Origin: Adiantum capillus-veneris
Lineage: Eukaryota; Streptophyta; Polypodiopsida; Polypodiales; Pteridaceae
Direction: 5' to 3'
Length of the DNA stretch: 60,000 nt
Assembly (NCBI GenBank): GCA_014529385.2
Contig: CM043955.1
Coordinates: forward strand, 136,846,108 to 136,906,107
In this document: piece by piece, positions 11,343 to 21,086 of the stretch
Position numbering within the stretch: the stretch's first letter is position 1
Layout of the letters: each line of letters opens with the position of its first letter
Notes under the pieces: generated by a model
What the model was told of the DNA's origin: nothing
Databases searched by the model: none
What the model saw: the letters and a program-made list of their open reading frames with translations, nothing else
Position numbers and translations under genes: made by a program

Positions 11343-12240
11343 ATGTCCTTAAGACCAATGATGGGGGCTAGAGCTTTCGCAAAACGGGGTATAGATTTTG
11401 TTGGACCAATACAGCCACCTGCTTATAGAACCCAAGCTCAATATGTCATTGTAGCTACGGACTATTTGACCAAGTGGGCCGAGGCTAACGCAACTCAAAA
11501 GAATGATGCTAGAACCACTGTTGTATTCTTATATGAGTATGTATTCATGAGATATGGATTGCCAATAGAGGTTTTCAGTGATTGGGGAACTCATTTCCAC
11601 AATGAGGTAATCGAGTATTTGCTTAATGACTTTATGGTCATCCATAACAAATCATCTCCCTATCACCCACAAGCAAATGGACAAGTTGAGCACACGAATA
11701 AAGTTCTTAGCTCAGTGTTGACTAAAGTGGTTAGTTCAAGAAGGACAGACTGGGAAATGAATCTTCATGCTGCTCTATGGGCTTATCGAGTTTCATTCAA
11801 AAACAACTTTAAATGCTACACCCTTTAGCCTTGTTTATGGTCTTGATGCCATACTGCCAATAGAATTTCTATTGCCGACATTAAGAGTAGCACAAAATCT
11901 TGAGTGGTTGGACATGAATTGTCAAAAAGACTTGAAGATTTGGAAAAGCTAGATGAGCAAAGGCTAACTGCTGTAGCTCATATCCATGGACAAAAGCAAA
12001 AACACAAACAGTTTTTTGATTCCCACTTAATCACAAAAATCTTCAAGAAAGGGGACTTAGTTTTAGTGTACCGTTTATCATTGAAGATGTACCTCCAAGT
12101 GGAGCAGTAAAATTGTCCACCCTAGATGGTGAACCAATGGCTAATTGGATTAGTGGATGTCGTTTAAAGAAATACAAATTACCATTAACCAATGAATTGC
12201 TAAAGAGAATGCATGCAGCCAAGCAAAGAAATATTAAATG
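11343..12240 (+). pseudogene. Integrase catalytic core and C-terminal domain, first element
   Basis: Inserts element cDNA into host DNA. The core frame 11343-11828 shows GIDFVGPIQPP and ATDYLTKWAEA (first Asp), FSDWGTHFHNEV (second Asp) and YHPQANGQVEHTNK (Glu), so the DDE triad is present. The frame moves to 11767-11952 (FSLVYGLDAILPIEFL), then to 11904-12110 (KGDLVLVY). Downstream, SGAVKLSTLDGEP and NWISGCRLKKY form the C-terminal domain seen in this gypsy lineage. The stretch between LVLVY and PFIIEDV appears deleted, removing the GPY region. At least three frame changes. Confidence 0.9.
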
Positions 12241-12412
12241 ACAGCAGGTTATATATGAAGCCCAAGAGGAAGCCCGGCTTTGGGTACTCAAGCGGAAAGC
12301 TGCTCTCAAGAATCAATAGATACAGATTCCCATCAACACTCTGGAAATAGATGATCGACAATGGGAATTATCTAAAGACACAGTTTCAACAGATGATGAC
12401 TAGTTAGATGGA

Positions 12413-12790
12413 ATGGACCTGCGCATCAAAGTACAGCTCAAAAATCATAGCACCAATGCTTTGGTTGACACAGGAGCTAGAGTAAATGCAGTCAGTTATT
12501 CCACATACAAGAAGGCAACAAGTCAAGCATTGACGGCGGCAGGGATAGCGACAATCAAAGGATGCAATAAGAACCCAACCCCAACATTGGGAGTAGTCAA
12601 CTTAAACGTGATTAGTACATGGATGTTCATGTCCTCATCAATTTGTATGCTTACCAGATGAACACATGAATGAAACGATGATTCTTGGAATTCCCTGGAT
12701 GCGAACATACAAAGCAGTACCATATTGGAATACAAATCAGCTAAAGCTATCACCTAAAGGGGGGCAACTCATTGTTCCAATTGCACCAAG
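12413..12790 (+). pseudogene. Second aspartic-protease-like domain, downstream of integrase
   Basis: The frame 12413-12661 contains LKNHSTNALVDTGARVNAVS, a retropepsin-type Asp-Thr-Gly active site. One frameshift near 12610 leads into CLPDEH and MILGIPWMRTYKA (12666 onward), the C-terminal signature of the same fold. The spacing between the two motifs suits a full retropepsin-like domain. This lies after the integrase, whereas gypsy proteases normally lie before the reverse transcriptase, where a separate copy (7528-8025) is present. It could be a captured domain, an extra open reading frame of the lineage, or the start of a nested element. Confidence 0.7.
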
Positions 12791-13310
12791 CAAGGAGGAA
12801 TGGAAAAGAAGCAATCAGGAGACCAAACCACGAAGTAGTCAATCTTCTCCATCCCCTCGACAATCAAATGCTACAAGTAGCATGCAAGGAGTCAGGCAAA
12901 TTTGGGTACCAAAGGCACAGCTTAAGGATAAACCGATTCAGATCTAGGTGCCTAAAACTTCACCGACAAAACAAAAGAAGGTTCACAGGGTTAAAACACA
13001 GAGACGAACATCTCCGAGCAAGGAACCTAACATGGAATGCGAGTCAAGTCTCAAAAGACTCCACCACACCATGCAGCACCAAGCAGACCAAGCTACCAAT
13101 GGCGAGAAAAAACTCGACAACAAACAAAAGTGCTACCAACAGCTCAGGCAATCAGTGTGCCGAAGCATCCGGATGGTACAATTAAACAGAGAGCACACAA
13201 GCTACAAGATTTGCTCTTTGGAAGACATCAGCAGTAAACCTCGACATGGAAAACCCTTGAATCAATTACTCAAGACCCAACTCTTGCATAGCATATTGGT
13301 TTGAATTGCA
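12791..13310 (+). pseudogene. Basic, Ser/Gln/Lys-rich tail after the second protease
   Basis: Open pieces at 12666-12947, 12772-13185 and 12948-13304 in different frames encode Ser-, Pro-, Lys- and Gln-rich sequence without a fold I recognise. It probably belongs to the same extra reading frame as the second protease. No envelope-like features (signal peptide or transmembrane segment) were seen. Confidence 0.4.
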
Positions 13311-14847
13311 TTGATCTTCATAGATGGTAGAGCCAACCACGGCTATGCATAGACACGATTGTTCAACCCATGCACACAGTCGTCCCGGAGTACGCCATCT
13401 AGAAGGGGTGGAAGGGCACTAAGTATTAAGTAATTAGGGACAATGTTTGAAGAGGAAGGAAAAAGTTTGATGTTAACGTGTGATTTTTTGCAGAATCACC
13501 TAATAAGGCCCTTATAATTCATCATCAAGGGAAAATTCACTGATAATATCTTCCCGATGAATGTAAATAGTGTATATACTATCAGGAAATCATCAAAAAT
13601 AGTCCTTTTGGATATTTTTCTTCATTTTTATTGATAATGAGGCTTAAAAATAGATAAATCCAATAAAAAACAATAAATCTGTGTTTTTCGATGGATTTTC
13701 TTAATTATTGGATTTTCACTTTACTTTTTTAGAGCAATTTTGTTATTTTCTTTGATTTTTTCAAATAAACAGGTCAAAAATTAATAATAAATAGCAGGGA
13801 AGCTCAGATGGAAAAATGGAAGACACGATGGTGATCAAAAAGACAAGGCGGACAAGCACAAAAATAATCAATGAAATCAGAAGATGGAAGCGGGAAGCCT
13901 AAATTAGGCGTCCATGCCTTCTTTTGCAAAGTTCTTGCAAAATGAGCTACAAGAATCCGATCAAGGAAATTTTTAAGTCTAACATAGATATCACAGCTTA
14001 GTAGGACTAATGGGGGAATCTGGGGAAATTTGGTTCGGGAAGTCCGGGTATAGATATCCAAGGTAGGCTAAAACCACCTCATTTCCACTTGCAGCCTTTG
14101 CAAAGAGAGATTTCGGCCTCTTTCGCGTGACTTTTCTGAAGCCCACAGTTGACCATTTTCAATGTTGTTTCACATGAGACATGATGGGTAAGTTCTTTAC
14201 TCGTCAATGATCCATTTTGTATGGCCGGTAGCTAGTCTAAAGCCCTAGAAAAAACCCTAGAAATCGAGCAATGCATGAAGACCTACGACCTAAAACTGAC
14301 CATAGCAGCCTGCCACTCGACCAAATCAGATGGGATTTGAACCATAGCATGCCCTAACATAATAGAACCTTTCTATAGCATCAGTTGACCATTCGGCAGG
14401 GGTCGAGGGGGTCCCCAGTAGAAAAGTTAGGTTTTTGGTAAATGCCAGAATTCTAACATGACTCCACAGATGGCTTGCTTATGAGGTCCATATACAATCT
14501 ATATGATTGGTTTGGTGAAATCCATCAGGCAAAGCCCTCAAAAAGCAAAAAATGGCTCGAAGGTTACAAAGCGTCAAATTCGACATACGGGGTCAAATTG
14601 ACTCCAAATGAGCCAGAATTGGACAAGTTGCTTCACGACTATGTTGCGGACAAGTCCAAAGCCTCAAAGATGATCGAGCAACCCAACAGGCAGTGTAGTC
14701 ACAAAAAACGGTGATTTCAGAGTCGACAAAGCACAAAGTGATGCCGGCATGACCAAGCTTGACCAAATTCAATTTAGGACTTGTATTAGGTGTATGGAAT
14801 ATGTCTAGGTCAAAATTTGTGAGTTTTGCAAAGAAATTGTCACTGTT
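13311..14847. other. Non-coding stretch with a polypurine-like tract
   Basis: AGAAGGGGTGGAAGGGCA at 13401-13418 resembles a polypurine tract, but what follows is not similar to the putative 5' LTR. The rest is AT-rich and holds no supported gene. Short frames at 13804-14061 (minus) and 14475-14714 (plus) are unrecognised. Confidence 0.4.
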
Positions 14848-15437
14848 GTAAATAATCGATAATATTTACTTTTGCATCAGTTTTGCTTGGAAATTGTCAC
14901 CTCACCTCACCTATCATGTGTACACACCTATTACATACCAAAAATCAAGTATGAGCCAAAATGACCACCCGTTACTTGGAAAATTGTCAAAAAATGCAAA
15001 GAAGTCTTTGCAAGCCAATTTCTTGGTTATGGACCACATTTCTTGATCCAAATTACCTTAAATCCCATATACAGGGTCTATACAATGCTTAGAACCAGCT
15101 TGTACCAAAAACTGTCAATTTTGGAAGAATCGCAATTATTTACTTTCTGGTCAAAATTAGGGAGTTTTGATATTTTGCCATCATACATCCAAAGTACATG
15201 ATGTGTTGAGCCCACTAGCCAAATTTGAACCAATTTGGAGCTCAAAATCTCAAATTTTCTTTATATCTACTGTTTCAGAAACCTAAAGCCAAAATTTGGT
15301 ACCATTTTGACCCTATGCATCCAAATGAGACCATATTTCACTCAGAGCATGTATTTGGTATATACTTCAAGCCTATGAAGCCAAGTTTGCAAAAAGTTGA
15401 AAAATTTCCTCAGTTGTAAATAATCGCGATTATTTAC
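14848..15437 (+). repeat. Array of 22-bp palindromes spaced about 274-294 bp
   Basis: Three copies: 14848-14869 (left arm perfect, right arm altered), about 15128-15142 (right half only) and 15416-15437, a perfect 22-bp palindrome whose inner 20 bases read TAAATAATCGCGATTATTTA. Centre-to-centre spacing is 274 and 294 bp. The intervening sequence shares loosely similar phrases (CATGATGTGTTGAGCCCAC against ATCATGTGTACACACC; repeated CCAAAATTTG), as expected of old tandem units. The array ends about 190 bp before the gag-like reading frame, so it occupies the element's leader. Confidence 0.8.
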
Positions 15438-15624
15438 TTTGGTTGCAAATATTTGTTTTGACTTTACAATTTTGTTCCTTGCATGTTTTTATGCATCTAT
15501 GCTTGTTCAGAAATTGATTTGAAGCAAATTGGACCAAAATTGTCAGCATTTCAGACTAAAGGACATTTCAGAGAAAATTTTGATAAATCTGCTAACTTTG
15601 CACTCTATTCACTGAACAGGAGCT

Positions 15625-16743
15625 ATGCAAGCAGCAGAGAGGGCCAAGAAGAAGCTCGACCAAAAGGAAAAGCTACAGGAACTGCCCGCTTATCAACTAG
15701 ACCCCGAGTCAGTCAAAGCAGCCAAGGCATCATACCTCTCCACAGAACAGCTAGAAGAGCACCACACTACAGTCTTCACTGGTAGATTCAAGAGTGAAGA
15801 GGGGCATCAGGTGGAGTTGCAACTCCTACCAAAAGAAGTCTATGATGTAACCACAAAGCCAGAGACAAAAGAGGCTAACCGTAGGCTGGGACTCAGGGAT
15901 TTCTACGAACAAGAGCCTTGCGGAGTGTATTTTCAGAAAGCTTACGAGCTTTTATCCACCATTAAAGAAGATGGAACCACACATATCTCTGACACTCAGG
16001 GAAATAAGGTCAAAGTGGTCATCACTAAAGAGATAGTGGTAGAGGCACTCAGACTGCCCACAAAAGGAAAGACCATGCAAGCAAGGGACAGGAAAACAAC
16101 AGGAACATTTACCAAAGAGACAGTCGTGGCTACATTCACCGATTTAATTCACAAACAAGTGGAAGAGCCAGCCCGCTTGTACCACCAGCACTTCCATTTT
16201 TTGGCAAAAAGTCCACCAAGGTACACTACGCCAAATCATGCCGTGGCCACCACATTCACTCAAGTTCTCAAGTCGACAACAAGGCAACCAGTGGACCATG
16301 TGCAGTATTTCGTGACTGCCTTGAAGGGCACCAAGAAAGAAGGCAAAATCACTTACTTGGGTGCACCAAAGGTCTTGACGAGGATAGCATACCATGCCAT
16401 TGGCATGGCTGACAATCTACCACCTGCTCCTGACCAGAACACCTGGATATTGGCAGCACAACCCTCTCCAAGAGCTACAAGGTCAGGAAAGAGATCATAT
16501 AAATCTGATGAACAACAATCACAACGCAGGGACCTGGCACTGATGCGAGTTCAAAGAGAAGAGGAGCTCCTAAAGGAAATAGCAGAGCTCAAGCGAGTTA
16601 ACCAACTCCTCAGAGATAGAAAACCAGACATGCAGGAAGAGGAAGGTACTTCAGAGCCGCCACAAATAGACATACCCTCGGTCTCATTTATTGAGTTTGA
16701 GACACAATCCACAGCAGAGCCGAGTGGTAATGAATATTTTTAG
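15625..16743 (+). CDS. Gag-like protein of a non-autonomous LTR element, part 1
   Basis: An intact 372-codon frame. Key stretches: STEQLEEHHTTVFTGRFKSE, HQVELQLLPKEVYDVT, GLRDFYEQEPCGVYFQKAYE, KVVITKEIVVEALRLPTKG, EEPARLYHQHFHFLAKSP and GAPKVLTRIAYHAIGMADNL, followed by a charged coiled-coil-like tail with QREEELLKEIAELKRVNQLL. I recognise no enzyme motif. The layout resembles unassigned plant retrotransposon gag-type proteins. A diverged copy lies on the minus strand at 18476-19690, which shows it is a repeat-family protein. The Met at 15625 directly follows the palindrome leader. Its role is presumably particle formation or RNA binding, by inference only. Confidence 0.7.
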   Translation: MQAAERAKKKLDQKEKLQELPAYQLDPESVKAAKASYLSTEQLEEHHTTVFTGRFKSEEGHQVELQLLPKEVYDVTTKPETKEANRRLGLRDFYEQEPCGVYFQKAYELLSTIKEDGTTHISDTQGNKVKVVITKEIVVEALRLPTKGKTMQARDRKTTGTFTKETVVATFTDLIHKQVEEPARLYHQHFHFLAKSPPRYTTPNHAVATTFTQVLKSTTRQPVDHVQYFVTALKGTKKEGKITYLGAPKVLTRIAYHAIGMADNLPPAPDQNTWILAAQPSPRATRSGKRSYKSDEQQSQRRDLALMRVQREEELLKEIAELKRVNQLLRDRKPDMQEEEGTSEPPQIDIPSVSFIEFETQSTAEPSGNEYF

Positions 16744-17690
16744 ATTAACATCACGAATGCAGATAGTGCCAATGGTCTAGTTGTCAAAAGCTGAAGAAGA
16801 CGCACTGAAAGATAAGATCACCCTAGAGGTGGATGATCAGTGGAAAGCGGAAATGGATTGGGAGTTGAGAGTTTTACACTCTGTCAACATCACTCAACTC
16901 ACTCCCAATTAGATCAATGCTCAATGGCATCAACAATCCCTACCATACCTTCTCATCAAAGTGGAATTATTACATGTGAAAGAGAGGTTGTACAAAGATA
17001 TGCAAGAAGATGGCGCAGATAAAGACCACCCAAAAGTGGAGGTTAAGCTGGTTGAACAAGAATCCAAGATACCTGATTCTGTTCACAAGAGCACCTGCAT
17101 CCCTTCAAAGAGATCCAAATTTATGTCATGTACCCAGAGTAAGGACATGGCAAGCGCATGAAGCACTAACAAAGAAGAGGCCAACTTGGCTTAACTACCC
17201 CAGACTGCTAGCTCCAGAGAGAGGACAAGCAACAAAGGAATACATGGTGAAAACCCTAACAGACGCCATGTCTTTCTTCAAGAGTCTACCAAATCTCTCC
17301 TGCGCCATGTTATATAAAATCTACAGAATGTTGCTCACATGCATCCAAGTTTTTAATGAGCCTGAGCAAACAAGAGCCCCATGGATATCATTTTTAGAAG
17401 GTAACAAAGGCTTGTATGCCAGATGTATGTTCTTGCCATTGAATAATATGTTGGCCTTTGAAGAAGCTTTCTACACTGGATTCTTCACCTGGCGCACGAA
17501 GATATTGGCGTCAGTGATCAGCAACCTTACATCTAGGTTTGTAGGCTACTCAGCAGTGGAGCTGAAGAATAAAGTGACCATGCAATTTTTGCAAGTGCCA
17601 GACAAAGAAAGAAAAATCAAATACCAAAAGGCACTGGATGCGCTTAGAGACCGCCTCGCCAGCCGCATCAACCCAAAGACTATTTGAGCC
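16744..17690 (+). pseudogene. Gag-like protein of the same element, part 2
   Basis: After the stop at 16741-16743, related sequence continues in shifted frames (16840-17161), then openly at 17010-17687. That frame includes PRLLAPERGQATKEYMVKTL, AFEEAFYTGFFTWRTKILAS and DKERKIKYQKALDALRDRL. The C-terminus is Arg/Lys-rich. No reverse transcriptase, protease or integrase is encoded, so the element must have depended on a partner. The end lies about 30 bp before the polypurine tract, as in a complete internal region. Confidence 0.55.
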
Positions 17691-17717
17691 CATAAAGATG
17701 TGTCAAGGGACAACACA

Positions 17718-17733
17718 GGCGAGGAGGGGGGAA
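17718..17733 (+). other. Polypurine tract
   Basis: GGCGAGGAGGGGGGAA directly precedes the TGTTAG start of the LTR. In LTR retroelements this tract primes plus-strand DNA synthesis. Confidence 0.75.
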
Positions 17734-18147
17734 TGTTAGCAGCAAGCTAACACGGACACCATTTTTTGCAGTTCTCTTTGTAAAACATTTATTATGTTGA
17801 AAAATCGGGAATATTGTAACTCCTATTTTCTCGAATAAACTGTGTAATTAATGAGCCAGGGCTACAAGCTTCCAGATTGTATCAGCCAGTCATTACCCAG
17901 CTTTGGTAGAACTCCAGATTATTAGTTTTGACCACCCAAAAACCTTGACTAAGGTATAAAAGCCAATTTTTGTAAGTTTTCTATAAGTTTTTGGATAAGA
18001 AATACACAGCGTGAGCTAACGGTGTTCAGTCCTCTCCTTCTCATGCTTCCTACTCCCTCTTCGGTTGTAACATTGCGATTGCGTTTGTTGCATTGCAACC
18101 ACAGGTAAGAGCTCTACACATTGACGTATGCAGTTCACAGTATTTCA
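17734..18147 (+). mobile_element. LTR with TATA box and hairpin start
   Basis: The LTR starts TGTTAGCAGCAAGCTAACA, a perfect 7-bp stem with a 5-base loop, and ends in CA near 18147. A TATA box (TATAAAAGCC) lies at 17955-17964, about 220 bp in. It is preceded by a polypurine tract, as a 3' LTR should be, and followed by a primer-binding site, as a 5' LTR should be. So it appears shared by two tandem copies of the element, or it is a junction left by recombination. Confidence 0.7.
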
Positions 18148-18154
18148 TAGATTT

Positions 18155-18171
18155 TGGCGTCGCTGACCCAC
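18155..18171 (+). other. Primer-binding site
   Basis: TGGCGTCGCTGACCCAC follows the LTR end by seven bases and begins TGG. About 150 bp further, at 18305-18324, lies a decayed palindrome (GTTAATAATCATGATTTT). That places the palindrome array in the leader between primer site and gag. Confidence 0.55.
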
Positions 18172-18475
18172 GGCCTAATTTCATCATAACTAGGAATTTA
18201 TACTTTTAAACTAAGAACTAAGCATGGGTGGGGTATTGGGGCATCATCGCTAAGCATTTAGATGCATTCTGGGTCGAAAACGACTAGGTTAAAAATCCAC
18301 TGCTGTTAATAATCATGATTTTGGAACTTGACCTAAAGTGGAATTTGAGACCATAAGCATGTGTGCTTAGGTCTTATAAACTTGTCCTAGAAGTTTTGTT
18401 ACGTTTGAATGTCATTTGATGCTGTAACAGATGTGATTTGTTTGTTGATGAGCGATTATCTTTTGGTGATTTAAG

Positions 18476-19690
18476 TCACTTGAGTGTAGCTTGAGTTAGA
18501 TGCGAGTTGTTAGTTGTTTTACGAGAGATTGACAACCTCTTGTAGCCTCTATGCACTAGTCGAGTCAGCTTCGTCCCATGGTTTGACAAATTAATCGTGG
18601 TTCTTGCTAATACTGCAATAAGATAGGATGGTGAGGTTAGACATGCGTCCCACACCCTGCCTTGTGCTTGGCGGCTGCATTCGTAAAAGTGCTTCTCTCT
18701 TTCAAATTTGGCTTGCTTTTGTACAGGTTCCTCCTGGTGTGCTGCCACGGCTTTCCTCTTCATTTCTTCTCGTCGTGCTCTTTTTTCCTCGTTATCCAAG
18801 CTTTTATTGTTGTTGTGCCGTTCTGGTGAGCTTTCAACAGACTCTTCATCAGACTTATATGATCTCTTGGCAGATATTGTAGCTCGAGGAGATGGTTGCA
18901 CCCAGATAAGTGATCTTCCCTTCTTTATTTGTCCCTTGCAATATGGACAAAACATATTGTGCATGGTCAATTGGTTGCCTGGTTGTTGATTTGAGAACTT
19001 GTGTAAAGGTCATGGAAACAGCATGATTTGGTGTTGTATTAGTGGTCTTTTTGCAAGGAAGTGGAAATGATAATGGTATAACCTTGCGGGCTCTTCCACC
19101 TGTTTGTAGATGGGGTCGGCAAATGTCGTAGCGGCGATTTCCTTGGTGAAAGTACCTGCTGTCTTTGTATCTCTTGCCTTCATTGTCATTCCCTCTGTTG
19201 ACAGTTTGAGTGCCTCTGCCACTATCTCTTTGGTAATCACCACTTCAACTTTATTCCCTTGTGGGTCAGAGATCTAAGTGCTTCCATCTTCTTTGATCGT
19301 GGACAAAAGCTCATAAGACTTTTGGAAGTCCACTCCACATGGATCTTGTTCATAAAACTCTTTGAGACCAAGCCTCTTGTTGGCTTCTTTGGTCTGGGGC
19401 TTTGTGGTGACATCATATACTTCTTTGGTAGAAGTTGCAGCTCTACTTGGTGTCCCTCTTTGCTCTTGAATCTTCTGATGAACACTATTGTGTTATGCTC
19501 TTCTAGATGTTCCCTTGACAGATAGGTTGCTTTGGCAGTTTTAACTGGCATATGTCTTCCACGACCTCCTTCTTGGGATGACGCAATCCACAGGTGTTGG
19601 GGAGCATTTTGGTAAGTTATCTCAAGAGTTATCTCCTCATGTTGTGTTTGGGGACTTTGAGGGGAGTCCAAAATTAAATCCAATTCACTT
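18476..19690 (-). pseudogene. Inverted, diverged copy of the gag-like protein
   Basis: Minus-strand frames 19683-19237, 19243-19010 and 18970-18476 match the plus-strand protein at 15625-16743 in order. Examples: HLEEHNTIVFIRRFKSKEGH, VITKEIVAEALKLSTEG, EEPARLYHYHFHFLAKRP and QPSPRATISAKRSYKSDEES. Frameshifts after LLPK and near 19010 break it. The C-terminal part differs, with Glu/Lys-rich sequence instead of the coiled-coil tail. Together with 15625-17687 it gives two family members in opposite orientation about 1 kb apart. Confidence 0.85.
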
Positions 19691-19989
19691 TTCCCCTATC
19701 TCTTGGACTCCTCCTCTTTCCTATATTCTGCTTTCCACTTTGGTACCTCTTGGATTCTTTGTCTTGTAGATCCTACCAATTTGATATCAGCTTTAGCCTT
19801 CTATCTTCTCTCTTCTTTGAGTTTCTCTAATCTCCCATCCAGCTCTCCATCATCCAAGTCAGATGAGGAGGATACATGTTGGGATTCCTTTGCTTTCCTC
19901 TACTCCTTTGCTTTCATGGTGCTCTTCTCTTAAGCGGTGAGCTTATTCTATAGAGCATTTCCCCTGTGTTTTGGAGATCCACTCCACTT

Positions 19990-20930
19990 GCTACGGCTTC
20001 CTTCTAATTAGAGGGATTTCTACCTCCTCCTCTTCTTTGGTGGACTAATATTCTGATGGTATGTCCTCTTTCCTTTTTGATCTCTCCGCGAAGCTCAAAG
20101 TATGATTTGGTTGCTTCATTGTCATTCTTTGGAGCTTTATAGCTTGTTCCACGTGTTTTCCTCTTGGTTGATCTTGTAGAAGAACTCCCCACATCTTTGA
20201 CAGAGTGCTTTGACTTGTGGAGGAGGTCTAGCCAAGATTCTACCTCTAGTAAGCATGGGCCCGGCGTTCATGTAGCATTTGTTCCTGTCATTTCTCTTTA
20301 GATTATCTTCCACCAAATTCTCTAGGATGTAATTTCCGAGATCACACTTGATGACTTGATGCTCTATCAGACCAATTTCCATGACCACCGTTAAGTGTAA
20401 TAATGGTTCTATGCAACAGGGTAGATTTTGTACTTTAAGATGCTGCAAGATCAATCTTAGGGATAGCTCCGTCTCTAAATATATCTAGTCTTTGCATGTT
20501 AGTTTGTGTCCTTGTTGATTTATGAAAACCTTTTGATTGTCAATGGCCTTGGTCTTTAAGAGCAGGTTTTGGCTACCCACACTGGTAGATGGAGTGCCTG
20601 ACAGATAATGTCTCTTGTTATTTTTACTTGTACGTTGGCTCCATCTTTATATGTTAGTGTTGCTTTTACATTTTGCACTATCCATCACCTTTGGCTTCTG
20701 GTTGAGCTCCATAGCTCCTTGGGAAAGATGGTAGCTTTGACTTTGGTACCCTTCACTGCCTAAAACTTTCCAAAAAAGATTTTGGCAAGGATTTGCTCTA
20801 ATTTTTCATCTAATTTTTGCTTTTTTGTTGGATGAGATGTCAAGTATCTCTTATGAAGTTGCTTCCCACTCCTTTTCTGCATGTAGACAAGGAGTCCTGC
20901 TAACAAAATTTCAGCCTTTTAGGGTCGAGA
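19990..20930 (-). pseudogene. Upstream second copy of the gag-like domain, inverted element
   Basis: Reading the minus strand from about 20900, decayed coding sequence shows KVKATIFPKELW, then VKATLTYKDG and VKITRDIICQALHLPV, and later YMNAGPMLTRGRI. These parallel VELQLLPKEVY, STIKEDGTTH, VVITKEIVVEALRLPT and LGAPKVLTRIAY of the plus-strand protein in the same order. So the domain seems to occur twice in this element, here and at 18476-19690. The open pieces are 20137-20454 and 20004-20192. Many stops. Confidence 0.55.
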
Positions 20931-21086
20931 AATGGTTCCAAAGTTGTCAAAAAGGTCGCTATAGCGCAAAACTGACCATAAGTGAAAAATGAGATTAACT
21001 TAAGCAAAAGAGATCCAAAATTTGACCAAATTTCACAAGTGTGTCTAAGACCACTATAGGCACTAGGTCATTTCTGAGTCAGAAAT

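Noticed and set aside
12413-13310. Envelope-like gene of an Athila-type or errantivirus-like element
   Set aside because: No signal peptide or transmembrane segment; the visible motifs are those of an aspartic protease.
14848-15437. CRISPR-like array (repeats with regular spacing)
   Set aside because: Spacing of about 280 bp, too few and variable repeats, and a plant retroelement context.
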